Part shown: one piece after another, positions 46,796 to 55,565 of the stretch
Numbering within the stretch: position 1 is the stretch's first letter
How the letters are laid out: every line of letters starts with the position of its first letter
Origin: Bacteroides sp. M10
Lineage (GTDB): Bacteria > Bacteroidota > Bacteroidia > Bacteroidales > Bacteroidaceae
NCBI RefSeq assembly: GCF_014334015.1
Contig: NZ_CP060488.1
Span: 124,001 to 188,000 of the forward strand
Length of the DNA: 64,000 nucleotides
Direction of reading: 5' to 3'
Translations under genes and position numbers: made by a program
Notes under the pieces: generated by a model
Seen by the model: only the letters and a program-made list of their open reading frames with translations
Told to the model about the DNA's origin: nothing
The model's database searches: none

Positions 46796-47647
46796 ATGGA
46801 GACAAAGAAAATACTGATTGATAACAATCTATGTTCTAAATGCGGCAAGTGTGTAAAAGTCTGTCTTAAAAGTGTATTCTCCCAAGAGAACAAAAAAGCA
46901 GATATAAGAATCGGGAATATAATGCAATGTGATCTATGTGGTGCTTGCATCGAAGTTTGTAAAAGAAAAGCCCTTGCAGTAGAAGGTATATCCCTTTACA
47001 AAATGACTTTCAGTGAACAAGTAAAAACAAAAGGACTAGCATTTTCATTAATGCTCTTCCCTATAATGTTATTAGTGGGCTTCTTGATGCACCCCCATTT
47101 AGAACAGATGAAGATGATATTTACAGCACAAGATTTAGTGGAACGCTTTCACAACAATTCTTATTATCATATTGGGCATTTGATTGTCATGTTTTCAGTT
47201 CCCTTTATAATAGTTTCAATGATAGGCATCATGAACGGATTGCAATCTTCTGGAAAGAATTGGGGATTTTGGGGCTGTATCATTGGCGTATTTGGAGCAT
47301 TTATTTTAGCTGTAGATAAAGGTGCTTTATGTTTAGTCTTATCTGCATTTGACTCACTTCCAGAAAGAGACTTTATCACAATCAGTCCGTTCTTACAAGT
47401 TATTGTTGATAAAGCTGGATTGTTGAAAGTTTGCTATTTACTTCCTCTATTACCTATCGGTGCAATTATTCAAGGTGTAGGATTAATAAAAGAAAAATGT
47501 ATAAAAAAATGGCAGGGTATATTAATGATTGTAGGTTTATTACTTCTGAATAACCCTGATATAGAGTTAATAAGCACTATTGGAACTCTATTTATGTGCT
47601 TTGGATATTTCCCTATTGGCATAAAGGCTTTACACAACACTTTATAA
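46796..47647 (+). CDS. 4Fe-4S dicluster ferredoxin fused to a membrane domain
   Basis: A 283-residue protein. The N-terminal ferredoxin domain (about 1-70) has two full cluster motifs, CSKCGKCVKVC and CDLCGACIEVC, each with its fourth Cys-type position followed by a basic residue. After it come about six hydrophobic segments (LAFSLMLFPIMLLVGFLM, LIVMFSVPFIIVSMIGIM, WGFWGCIIGVFGAFIL, VCYLLPLLPIGAIIQGVG, GILMIVGLLLL, LFMCFGYFPIGIKAL). An electron-transfer role at the membrane is inferred; I do not recognise a named family for the membrane part. It follows a Crp-like regulator on the same strand. Complete. Confidence 0.75.
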   Translation: METKKILIDNNLCSKCGKCVKVCLKSVFSQENKKADIRIGNIMQCDLCGACIEVCKRKALAVEGISLYKMTFSEQVKTKGLAFSLMLFPIMLLVGFLMHPHLEQMKMIFTAQDLVERFHNNSYYHIGHLIVMFSVPFIIVSMIGIMNGLQSSGKNWGFWGCIIGVFGAFILAVDKGALCLVLSAFDSLPERDFITISPFLQVIVDKAGLLKVCYLLPLLPIGAIIQGVGLIKEKCIKKWQGILMIVGLLLLNNPDIELISTIGTLFMCFGYFPIGIKALHNTL

Positions 47648-47754
47648 TCATAACCTAAGATAAGGAGATTTGGAGAACAAACAAAGCAAGGAATCATTCA
47701 GCATACAAAGCTAACGCTTTGATATATAAATAATTTATCCACAATTTAAAATTT

Positions 47755-48385
47755 ATGTCTATGAATGATTTATTGAAGACGAGGTTTTTCATCTTATTAG
47801 CTGATACCTCAAAAGAAGTAATTAACACGGAAATGAAAGATGCTTATGAGGAATTTATTAAGCAGATAGTAACAATTAGCTATTCAGAAGATTACTCTCA
47901 TATCTTTCGGACGCTAAATCTCACTCGTATTGAGATAGCACCCCTAAAAGAGTTATATCAATGCGAGCAGGGGGAAAAATGCGCTTAAAAATTTAGACAT
48001 CCACAAAGCATTATCCCTGATTGATTCTGAACTGCTATTAATCAACCTGAAAATAAATCATCCCGAACAATTCGTTTTATTTGTTACCACAGAGTTCAAA
48101 TCTGATTTATATGTAATCCCTAAGTCAAAAGACTTGGGGATTATTGGTATTGCAGAAATCGTTATTGCCCTGTTTCTACAAGGGCAAATAGTCGGAGAAG
48201 ATGGAAAGCCAGTTCCAGAAGTTCGTCTGGCTCGTGGCTTTGAACAGCTTTTCAATCTGAAATTCGGTAGTATTTATGATAAAGTGAGTGAAGTGTTTAC
48301 CCGTAAACCCTATAATCTAACCAAAACATTAGATGCTTTGCGAAATGCCATTATCAAAGAAGACCGTAAACGTAAGAACAGATAA
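47755..48385 (+). pseudogene. RteC-like regulatory gene split by a frameshift
   Basis: The first ORF (47755-47988, starting MSMNDLLKTRFFILLADTS) stops at TAA just after the run GGGGGAAAAA (about 47970-47979). In the +1 frame the protein continues without a break (NALKNLDIHKALSLIDSELL) to 48385, so one ~210-codon gene has been split by a one-base indel. The C-terminal part, GIIGIAEIVIALFLQGQIVG followed by FEQLFNLKFGSIYDKVSEVF and KTLDALRNAI, resembles the C-terminus of RteC, which controls excision of Bacteroides conjugative elements. The RteC call is from pattern similarity and moderate. A sequencing error in the homopolymer is possible. Confidence 0.55.
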
Positions 48386-48548
48386 AGATTAGAAAAGATG
48401 ATTTTATAAATAGTTTATTTACAACTGTTTGCGAACAGTTTTTTTCGGGGAGTAGATAACTACTCCTCTTTTTTAGCTTCTTTATTCTGCTGAATTTTGC
48501 TTCATCAATCGATTGAAAATCTTAATATTCAACTAAAAATAAAGTAAA

Positions 48549-48881
48549 ATGTATATAGACAATGAAGATTTTGAGAAATGGATGGCAAAGTTATCCAAGA
48601 AACTCACTGAAATAGGGCAAGACCTAAAATCTCTTATAAACACCGATAAGGTACTGGATGATAATGAAAAGATACTTGACAATCAGGATTTAGCCTTTCT
48701 ATTGAAAGTATCTTTCCGAACGCTTCAACGTTACAGGGTAAGCGGACAACTACCCTACTTTACCATCGGAAAGAAAACTTACTATCGAGCGAATGATATT
48801 CGGGCTTTTGTTCGTGAACGTGCCGACTCTCAAACCTACAAACAGTTTGAAAAAGGCAATCAATTAGAGAATCAGCCCTGA
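48549..48881 (+). CDS. Small helix-turn-helix DNA-binding protein (HTH_17/excisionase type)
   Basis: A 110-residue protein with an N-terminal helical part (about 1-45) and a MerR/excisionase-like winged HTH: ILDNQDLAFLLKVSFRTLQRY, then YFTIGKKTYYRANDIRAFVR. Such genes are standard next to integrase and mobilisation genes in Bacteroides elements, where they act as excision or regulatory factors. Here the integrase is missing. It stands 163 bp after the RteC-like pseudogene and 284 bp before the mobilisation genes. Confidence 0.82.
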   Translation: MYIDNEDFEKWMAKLSKKLTEIGQDLKSLINTDKVLDDNEKILDNQDLAFLLKVSFRTLQRYRVSGQLPYFTIGKKTYYRANDIRAFVRERADSQTYKQFEKGNQLENQP

Positions 48882-48992
48882 AAGCAAAAAAAAGCAGAGG
48901 AAAGAAGCCTGTGTTTAGGCTATTCCTCTATGCTGCCACCCTAATTTAGCTGAAACAGCTACGCCTTCCGGCTTCGCACGTTTCGCTAAATT

Positions 48993-49035
48993 GAGCAAGA
49001 GGGAACTGGACAAGTCCTGTTCTTCCCTCTTGCTC
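48993..49035. repeat. Large inverted repeat before the mobilisation genes, candidate oriT
   Basis: 13 bp perfect arms, GAGCAAGAGGGAA (48993-49005) with TTCCCTCTTGCTC (49023-49035), enclose a nested GGAC-AA-GTCC hairpin. It lies in the 284 bp gene-free, GC-richer gap directly upstream of the mobilisation gene at 49166, where transfer origins of such elements usually sit. Flanking CTTCGGCTT-type words (CCTTCCGGCTTCGCACG, GCCTTCGGCTTTAGCG) form further hairpins. The oriT role is inferred. Confidence 0.5.
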
Positions 49036-49165
49036 TGCGAGGCAAAGCCTTCGGCTTTAGCGTGCTACAAGGACACACTGTAATGACACCTGTAATAAGC
49101 ATTTTCTTTTCAATGCTTATTATCAGGTATTTATCTATTCGTATTTCTATAAAAAAGTAATTACT

Positions 49166-49750
49166 ATGCCAAATAACAGTCGAAAAACGATATTCACCAC
49201 CATTTCCATAGACAAGGAAACGGCAGCTTTGGTAGAAAAGATATGCAAACGCTATTCACTGAAAAAGAGCGAAGTTGTAAAATTGGCGTTCGGGTATATA
49301 GATAAGGCGCATATCAACCCATCCGAAGCACCTGAATCCGTAAAATCGGAACTGGCGAAAGTAAATAAGAGACAGGATGATATTATTCGCTTCATCCGTC
49401 ACTATGAAGAAGAACAACTGAATCCGATGATACGGGCTACAAATTCTATTGCTTTACGCTTCGATACTATCGGCAAAACCTTGGAAACTCTTATTCTCTT
49501 TCAACTGGAAACCAGTCAAGAGAAACAAACAGCCGTACTCAAAAAGTTAAGTGAACAGTTCTGTAATCATGCTGATGTGATAAACAATCAGTCGAAACAG
49601 ATTAATGCACTTTATCAGATACACCAACGGGACTATAAAAAATTACTTCACCTGATACAACTCTATTCGGAACTCTCCGCCTGCGGTGTGATGGATAGCA
49701 AAAGAAAAGATAACCTGAAAGCTGAAATTAGTAATCTGATAAACACGTAA
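49166..49750 (+). CDS. BfmA/BtgA-family mobilisation protein
   Basis: A 194-residue accessory mobilisation protein. The N-terminus, FTTISIDKETAALVEKICKRYSLKKSEVVKLAFGYI, is the ribbon-helix-helix-like segment of the BfmA/BtgA family (recognisable as SIDKETAALVEKI and KKSEVVKLAF). The rest is helical/coiled coil (AKVNKRQDDIIRFIRHYEEE). It would bind oriT and assist the relaxase encoded 4 bp downstream. Complete. Confidence 0.8.
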   Translation: MPNNSRKTIFTTISIDKETAALVEKICKRYSLKKSEVVKLAFGYIDKAHINPSEAPESVKSELAKVNKRQDDIIRFIRHYEEEQLNPMIRATNSIALRFDTIGKTLETLILFQLETSQEKQTAVLKKLSEQFCNHADVINNQSKQINALYQIHQRDYKKLLHLIQLYSELSACGVMDSKRKDNLKAEISNLINT

Positions 49751-49754
49751 GATT

Positions 49755-50729
49755 ATGCACATAGATTTTGCTCCACCATCAAACGGAACATATAATAATG
49801 CTGGCAGTAGCCGTCAGTTAGCCAATTATTTAGAACATGAAGATTTAGAGCGAATAGAAAAAGGTATTTATACCGAAGGCTTTTTCAATCTGACGAATGA
49901 TAACATCTATAAATCGAAGGTCTTAAAAGATATAGATACCAATATCGGGCAACTCCTAAAAACGGATGCTAAGTTTTACGCTATTCATGTCAGTCCATCG
50001 GAAAAGGAACTCCGAGCAATGGGTAACACAGAACAGGAACAAGCCGAAGCCATGAAACGCTATATTCGTGAAGTATTTATTCCTGAATATGCCAAGAACT
50101 TCAACAAAGAGCTATCCGCTTCGCATATAAAGTTCTATGGTAAGATTCATTTTAATCGTAGCCGTTCAGATAATGAGTTGAATATGCACTGTCATTTGAT
50201 TGTTAGCCGGAAAGACCAAGCCAATAAAAAGAAGTTATCACCGCTCACCAACCACAAGAGCACTAAAAGCGGGATAATTAAAGGTGGTTTCGATCGTGTG
50301 AACTTGTTCCAGCAAGCAGAACTAGGATTTGATAAGCTATTCAACTACAATCGTCAGCAAACAGAATCATTTGATTACTACAATACGATAAAGAACGGCT
50401 CTATATCCTAACAACTCATACTACAGCTAAAAAAAAATCAGTCCAGCAAAGAAGAAACAGAAAATGATCAGATTAGCAATCAAGTGAACATGTTTCCTAG
50501 CAATCTTGAAAACAAAGAAACTAGCGTTCCAGTTTTACACCCACATCATGAAAATAATAAAGAAAACAATGAATATGCTCTAAATCATCAATTGGGCTAT
50601 AAGGAAAGTAACCCTTATTTGGGTTCTCTAGTTCCCTGCTTCTTACTAGAGACAGACGTTTTATCAAGTTCAAATATCCCAGAGAAACAATTACCTAAAT
50701 CAAAAAAGAAAAAAAGACGCAGGTTATAA
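49755..50729 (+). pseudogene. MobB/BtgB-type relaxase with an in-frame stop
   Basis: The open frame 49755-50411 (218 residues) starts MHIDFAPPSNGTYNNAGSSR, typical of the Bacteroides DUF5712/BtgB relaxases, and contains the His motif MHCHLIVSRKD. It ends at TAA (50409-50411) after NTIKNGSIS. The same frame then continues for another 106 codons without a stop to 50729, ending KKKKRRRL, the basic tail usual for these relaxases. A single nonsense mutation is the simplest reading. The N-terminal part with the catalytic motifs might still be active; loss of the tail probably lowers function. An ORF starting at GTG 50484 is only the downstream part. Confidence 0.65.
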
Positions 50730-50836
50730 GCTACATCTAGCATTCAGAACTAATATTTGTGATAAATGTTTTCAGTCCCACTCTTATCTAGTCGTATATA
50801 AAATTCTCGTTTTTAGGCTTTTTCTGTTTTTTTTTC

Positions 50837-50844
50837 TACTTTTG
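50837..50844 (+). promoter_or_regulatory. -7 promoter element for the putative defence operon
   Basis: TACTTTTG matches TAnnTTTG and lies 26 bp before the ATG at 50871. The upstream region is T-rich with no clear -33 element. Confidence 0.5.
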
Positions 50845-51080
50845 CATTTAAACAAATTAGAATATGCAGAATGACAAACCGTTTTGATAAAATATTTTCC
50901 GAAAAATTGAGTGCTATTATTGCAATAACTTCACTCATTTGCTTACTTGTATCTATTTACATTTTCATTATTCATGGAAGTTGGCAGTTTAGTCCAATAT
51001 TAGATGAAGCCAAAATTGCACAATTTGGAGACTTTGTCGGAGGAGTAGTGGGTACTCTGTTAGCTTTTGTTGCTGCAATA

Positions 51081-52186
51081 AGTAGGTGATCTAAATTATT
51101 TATATATATCAGTACTAATATGGTTCATTTTCCGTTTTATAGAAAAAATAGAATTATGAAACCAATAAAAGTACTTGAATTATCAGAGGTTGATCGCCTC
51201 AAATTAGAGAAAGGCTATCATAATGGCCCTACTCATAGTTTTCGTATCAGATGCAAATCCATATTGCTGAAGTCAGAAGGTAAATCAGCTCCCCAAATAG
51301 CAGAAATGCTTGAGGTAACAGTACCTACTGTCTACACATGGGTAAAACGTTATGAAGAAAATGGCATCAAAGGCTTGGAGACACGTCCTGGTCAGGGGCG
51401 AAAGCCTATTATGGATTGTTCTGATGAAGAAGCAGTCCGCAAGGCAATTGAGGAAGACCGTCAGAGTGTGTCCAAAGCACGTGAAGCATGGCAGAATGCG
51501 ACTGGTAAAGAAGCCAGTGATATTACTTTCAAACGTTTTTTAGAAACATTGGTGCAAGATATAAGCGTATAAGAAAACGCCCAAGGGGCAAACCCTCACC
51601 GCAGCTCTACGCATACAAGAAAGAGAAGTTGCAAGAACTTGAAGAACTTGATTCCAAAGGAGAACTTGTGCTATATTATGCCGACGAAAGTCATGTCTGT
51701 ACAAATGGTTATGTTCCATATGGCTGGCAATTCAAGAATGAGGATATTTACATCCCATCCGAGAAAGCTGCCCGGCTTAATATTTTTGGCATGATTACCA
51801 AAAGGAACCAATATAAAGGCTTTACCACAAAAGAGTCCATCAACGCAGACAAGATTGTGGACTATCTTGACAGATTCTCTTTCAATGTAACGAAGAAGAC
51901 TGTAATTGTCTTGGACAATGCTTCTGTTCATAGAAATCGGAAAGTTAAAGAACTGAGGAAAATTTGGGAGAAAAGAGGATTGTTCCTCTTCTATCTTCCA
52001 CCTTATTCTCCAGAACTTAATCCTGCCGAGATTCTTTGGCGTATACTTAAGGGTAAATGGATAAGACCGATAGATTACGAGACTACGGACTCGCTTTTCT
52101 ATTGTACGAACAGGGCCTTGGCGTCTGTGGGTACGAACTTATTCGTGAATTATTCATATTTGTAAAATTAATTTTGAACAGTTACT
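51081..52186 (+). mobile_element. IS630-family insertion sequence (1106 bp)
   Basis: The ends are imperfect inverted repeats (AGTAGGTGATCTAAATTA at 51081; AGTAACTGTTCAAAATTA read inward from 52186). They are flanked by TA at 51079-51080 and 52187-52188, the IS630/Tc1-mariner target duplication. It carries a transposase in two overlapping frames. Both boundaries are fixed independently by the restored reading frame of the host gene. Confidence 0.9.
51156..52165 (+). CDS. IS630-family transposase made by -1 frameshifting
   Basis: ORF 1 (ATG at 51156; stop at 51572) encodes the helix-turn-helix part (KSAPQIAEMLEVTVPTVYTW, then GLETRPGQGRKP). ORF 2 continues in the -1 frame (RNIGARYKRIRKRPRGKPSP) to 52165 with the DDE catalytic domain: Asp in LYYADESHVC, Asp in VIVLDNASVHRN, Glu in PYSPELNPAEILWRILK. 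The frames overlap at T TTT TTA (51536-51542), read in-phase as TTT-TTA in ORF 1, a classic -1 slippery heptamer; slipping there joins the frames into about 336 residues, the normal IS630 size. The Met at 51629 is not needed as a start. All catalytic residues are present, so the element may be active. Confidence 0.85.
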
Positions 52187-53225
52187 TATTATATTATGTT
52201 GCATTGAAGGAGCAACGAAAAGATATTGCTATAAATCAGAAATCAATGAATCTTCAAAATGAAGCATTAGCCAAGCAGATTGAAGAATTTGAAAAACAAA
52301 AAGAGGAATTAGCTTTAACTAGAATAGTCTATGAACAGCAATATAAAACAATGAAAGAGCAAGAACATACAATGAAGATACAACAGTTTGAATCCAGCTT
52401 TTATGCTTTTTTGAATGTCTACATCGCAATAAAAAATGAATTAAACAATAACGATGAAGAAAAAGATTTCTTTAAAACTATTTTTTTAAAATTGAATGGA
52501 TCGGTTGATGTGGAACTCATAAATGAATCCCCTTTGAATTGTCATAAAATTATAGAAAAAAAATATGTGGATTTATTCTTGCATAATAAAGGAAGACTGT
52601 CTCATTACTTCAAAACAATATATAGATTATTAAAAATAATAGATAGTAGTCTAAGTCTAAGTAATCAAGAGAAGATGTTTTATGCTAAAATTATACGATC
52701 GCAATTAACAGACTACGAATTGCTAATAATGTATTATAACTATCATTCAGTTTATGCAAATAAATCAACAGTTCTAATCTATAAATATAATATTCTAAAG
52801 CATATACATCCTCTTTCAAAAATTGAATTTAGAAAAAAATACAATATAACAACAGAGAATAATTATGCTTTAACCGCTTTTCTTGAAGGTTTTTCGATTT
52901 TATTAGAAAAGACTATTAATCAATTTTGCGACTCGTTTGATTTTCAAGAGATAGAGGAAAAGCATCATAGTTTAAGTTGTATTATTTCAATATCTTATAT
53001 AGAAAAGGTGACGATTAAAATATCATGTTTTGACAAATCAAGAATTCCTGAACATTTTGAACAAATTATATATGACTATTTATTCGATAAATTATATATA
53101 ACCCAATTCAAGGCAATAGATAAGGAGTTCGCTTCTAGACAACAAGCAGAAGTTGATGGAACAATGTTATATGAGTATATACTTAATGAACAATTAATTG
53201 AAAAATTGAATAAAGATATAGAGCT

Positions 53226-55565
53226 ATGATAAATAATAATAACCAAGAGGCTTTTATTGAAACCTTCAAGAACAACCTAAAGAAGGATGCAAGAACTGTA
53301 TCTGTCGCTACATTATTAAGTGACAGGTATTTAAAGCGAATAAAATATGATCCATACTATCAAAGAAACTATGTTTGGGAAAAGGATAAACAATCTTTCT
53401 TTATTGAAAGTGTTGTTTTAGGAACAGAAATCCCACCACTAGTTTTTTACAAATCAGGAATGAAAGTTGAAGTAATCGATGGTAGGCAAAGATTTGAAAC
53501 TTTAAAAAGATTTAAAGAAGATGATTTTGCCTTACATCTATCTGGACTATTGGAATTGCAAGCTCTTGCCAAAAAGACTTTTAGCAAACTTAATCCTGAT
53601 ATACAACAGCTATTTTTGAATACTAAAATTCGTATTTTCGAGTTTGAGGTTGTCGGTATGCCAGCATTAGACCCTATAATTGAGGATAAAATAAAAAAAG
53701 AAATATTTAGACGATATAATTCAGGAATAACCCCATTAAATCAATCGGAGGTAGATAATGCGAAATATGATTCAGATACTTTCTCTGATTATTTCAAACA
53801 TGAGCTAAAAGAAAATGATGATTTATATAACAAAATCAATAAATGTTTCTTTTATAATAGCGATAAGATCAAAAATGAACTTATAGTTGATATGGTTACT
53901 TTTTTAAGAAAATCACTAATTCTTAGTTCATTGCCAATTACGCGATATGCAGATAGTGGTAAAAATTTCTTCTTAGATTTACTATATGATAATTATATTG
54001 GAAATGCAAGAGAAAATGAGCAATGTATAGAAGATGATATAAAAAAGTTATTAGAACAAATTCATGATATTACCGCTTATGTTGATGTAAATAGTGGCAA
54101 TGCATATGAATGCCTTTTATGGGGAGTCCGTATTCTTAATAACGAAAATATTCCATTTGAAATTAGCAAATATGCACATACACTAAATGAGCATTATAAA
54201 AAAAACATTCACATATACCAAACAGATAGTGATCATTACTATGGCAATATTGTTGCTCGTTTTGCTGATACAGCCAATCTACTAAATAGGTTGTCTGGAT
54301 TTGATTTTAAGATATATTTAAGATCTTCTGATTTTAAGAACAAAATAAATTCACTTAAGCAAACTGAAAAAGATGCTGAACTAACAATGGATAGACTTGC
54401 TAGTTTAAGAATTAATAAACCCTCACCAGCTTCTAAACCCATTGATCAGGTGATGACAGATTTAGCATCTAATTATTATTTAATAAGACCTTCTTATCAA
54501 AGACAAGAAAAAATTAGTATAAAAAAAGCATCTTCTATTATTGAGAGTATTTTATTAGGTATCAAACTACCACCTTTATTTATATATGTGCGAAAAGATG
54601 GAATAAGAGAAGTCATTGATGGGCAACAAAGACTTCTGTCAATTATAGGATTCTTAGGGAGATCATATATAAATGAAGAGGGGATAAAAGTACACTCTAT
54701 CAACCATAATTTTAAGCTGAAAGAACTAAGAATTTTGAGACATTACAATGGTAAACGCTATTCTGATATTTTATCTGAAGTTGAAGATACAATATTAGAT
54801 TTCGATTTGGATGAAATTGAAATAAGTCAAGATTTAAATGAAGATTTTGAAGCAACTGATTTATTTATTAGACTCAATAGTAAGCCCTATCCTATTAAAC
54901 CTAACACATTTGAGATGTGGAATTCAATAGTTGACAAAGATGTAATACAATTGATTAGAGAGATCACTGCTAAATACGTATCATGGTTTTATATAAAAGC
55001 TCCTGATGATGCAGAAGATGCAAGAAAAGATAGAATGCAGAATGAAGAACTAATAACAATTCTTTCATATTTGTGTTATAACAATATCAAAACAGGAGAT
55101 ATTACTAGGGTTCTTGGATTTTACCCACGCATGGAAAAATTCACTTGCAGGCTTAAGACTAAATATAGTTTGACAGACTTATTAGAAAGCTTTGAATTTA
55201 AACCGACAGAAAAAGAGCTTTTTTTGAAAAGTATAAATAAGACAGAAAGTATTATTAAATTAATAAAGGATGTGTTATTGGTAGACAATGCAACAAAAGA
55301 AAGTTTTAATGCAATTTTAAATATAAAAAACTTACAAAGATTTAGTCGTTCTTATCAAGAATTCTATATCTTATGGATTATGCTATATGATCTTTCTATA
55401 CAATCTGCGATAATGCACCAATCTGATATTATTAATGATATAAGAGAGATGTTTTCTTTGTTAAAAAATATAGATGACAAGACTGTTGATGCAGAATATG
55501 TTGAAAAGTTTTTATATAAATTAAAATCTCTTGGAGAGAAATACAAAGGCTTCTCAACTGAGTAA
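53226..55565 (+). CDS. Tandem DUF262 protein, putative phage-defence partner
   Basis: A 779-residue cytoplasmic protein with two DUF262 (ParB/GmrS-like nucleotidase fold) domains. The first has YQRNYVWEKDKQSFFIESVV and EVIDGRQRFETLKRF (about residues 30-100); the second YQRQEKISIKKASSIIESIL and EVIDGQQRLLSIIGFL (about 415-480). Both keep the DGxQR signature. No HNH/DUF1524 nuclease domain follows, unlike GmrSD-type enzymes. Its ATG overlaps the stop of the abortive-infection gene (ATGA), so the two are translationally coupled. A joint role in defence is inferred. Because the upstream gene carries an IS, expression of this gene may depend on the IS or be reduced. Strongly AT-rich. Confidence 0.8.
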   Translation: MINNNNQEAFIETFKNNLKKDARTVSVATLLSDRYLKRIKYDPYYQRNYVWEKDKQSFFIESVVLGTEIPPLVFYKSGMKVEVIDGRQRFETLKRFKEDDFALHLSGLLELQALAKKTFSKLNPDIQQLFLNTKIRIFEFEVVGMPALDPIIEDKIKKEIFRRYNSGITPLNQSEVDNAKYDSDTFSDYFKHELKENDDLYNKINKCFFYNSDKIKNELIVDMVTFLRKSLILSSLPITRYADSGKNFFLDLLYDNYIGNARENEQCIEDDIKKLLEQIHDITAYVDVNSGNAYECLLWGVRILNNENIPFEISKYAHTLNEHYKKNIHIYQTDSDHYYGNIVARFADTANLLNRLSGFDFKIYLRSSDFKNKINSLKQTEKDAELTMDRLASLRINKPSPASKPIDQVMTDLASNYYLIRPSYQRQEKISIKKASSIIESILLGIKLPPLFIYVRKDGIREVIDGQQRLLSIIGFLGRSYINEEGIKVHSINHNFKLKELRILRHYNGKRYSDILSEVEDTILDFDLDEIEISQDLNEDFEATDLFIRLNSKPYPIKPNTFEMWNSIVDKDVIQLIREITAKYVSWFYIKAPDDAEDARKDRMQNEELITILSYLCYNNIKTGDITRVLGFYPRMEKFTCRLKTKYSLTDLLESFEFKPTEKELFLKSINKTESIIKLIKDVLLVDNATKESFNAILNIKNLQRFSRSYQEFYILWIMLYDLSIQSAIMHQSDIINDIREMFSLLKNIDDKTVDAEYVEKFLYKLKSLGEKYKGFSTE

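Larger units (their letters stand above)
50871..53229 (+). pseudogene. Putative abortive-infection (PutAbiC-like) membrane protein, interrupted by an IS
   Basis: The gene starts MTNRFDKIFSEKLSAIIAIT, with two hydrophobic segments (SAIIAITSLICLLVSIYIFI and FVGGVVGTLLAFVAAI). It is cut at 51079-52188 by an IS630 element. Without the IS and one TA, codons read through exactly (FVAAI then LYYVALKEQRKDIAI), giving an intact 416-codon gene. The rest is a coiled coil (EALAKQIEEFEKQKEELALT) and a helical domain (FESSFYAFLNVYIAIKNEL). This layout matches the putative phage abortive-infection proteins of the PutAbiC type. Its stop overlaps the DUF262 gene by 4 bp. The ORF from 52057 to 53229 has its first part inside the IS and is not a natural start. 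Confidence 0.75.

Noticed and set aside
48134..48385. A separate 83-residue gene
   Set aside because: It starts with TTG, the frame is open well upstream, and it joins the preceding ORF through one frameshift.
50484..50729. A separate small 81-residue gene
   Set aside because: It starts with GTG and is in the same frame as the relaxase ORF upstream with only one stop between them, so it is the relaxase tail.
52057..53229. A standalone 390-residue protein starting at 52057
   Set aside because: Its first ~40 codons lie inside the IS630 element in another frame. From 52189 on it is the 3' part of the interrupted abortive-infection gene.
53226..55565. GmrSD-type modification-dependent restriction enzyme
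   Set aside because: There are two DUF262 domains but no visible DUF1524/HNH nuclease motif in the C-terminal part.
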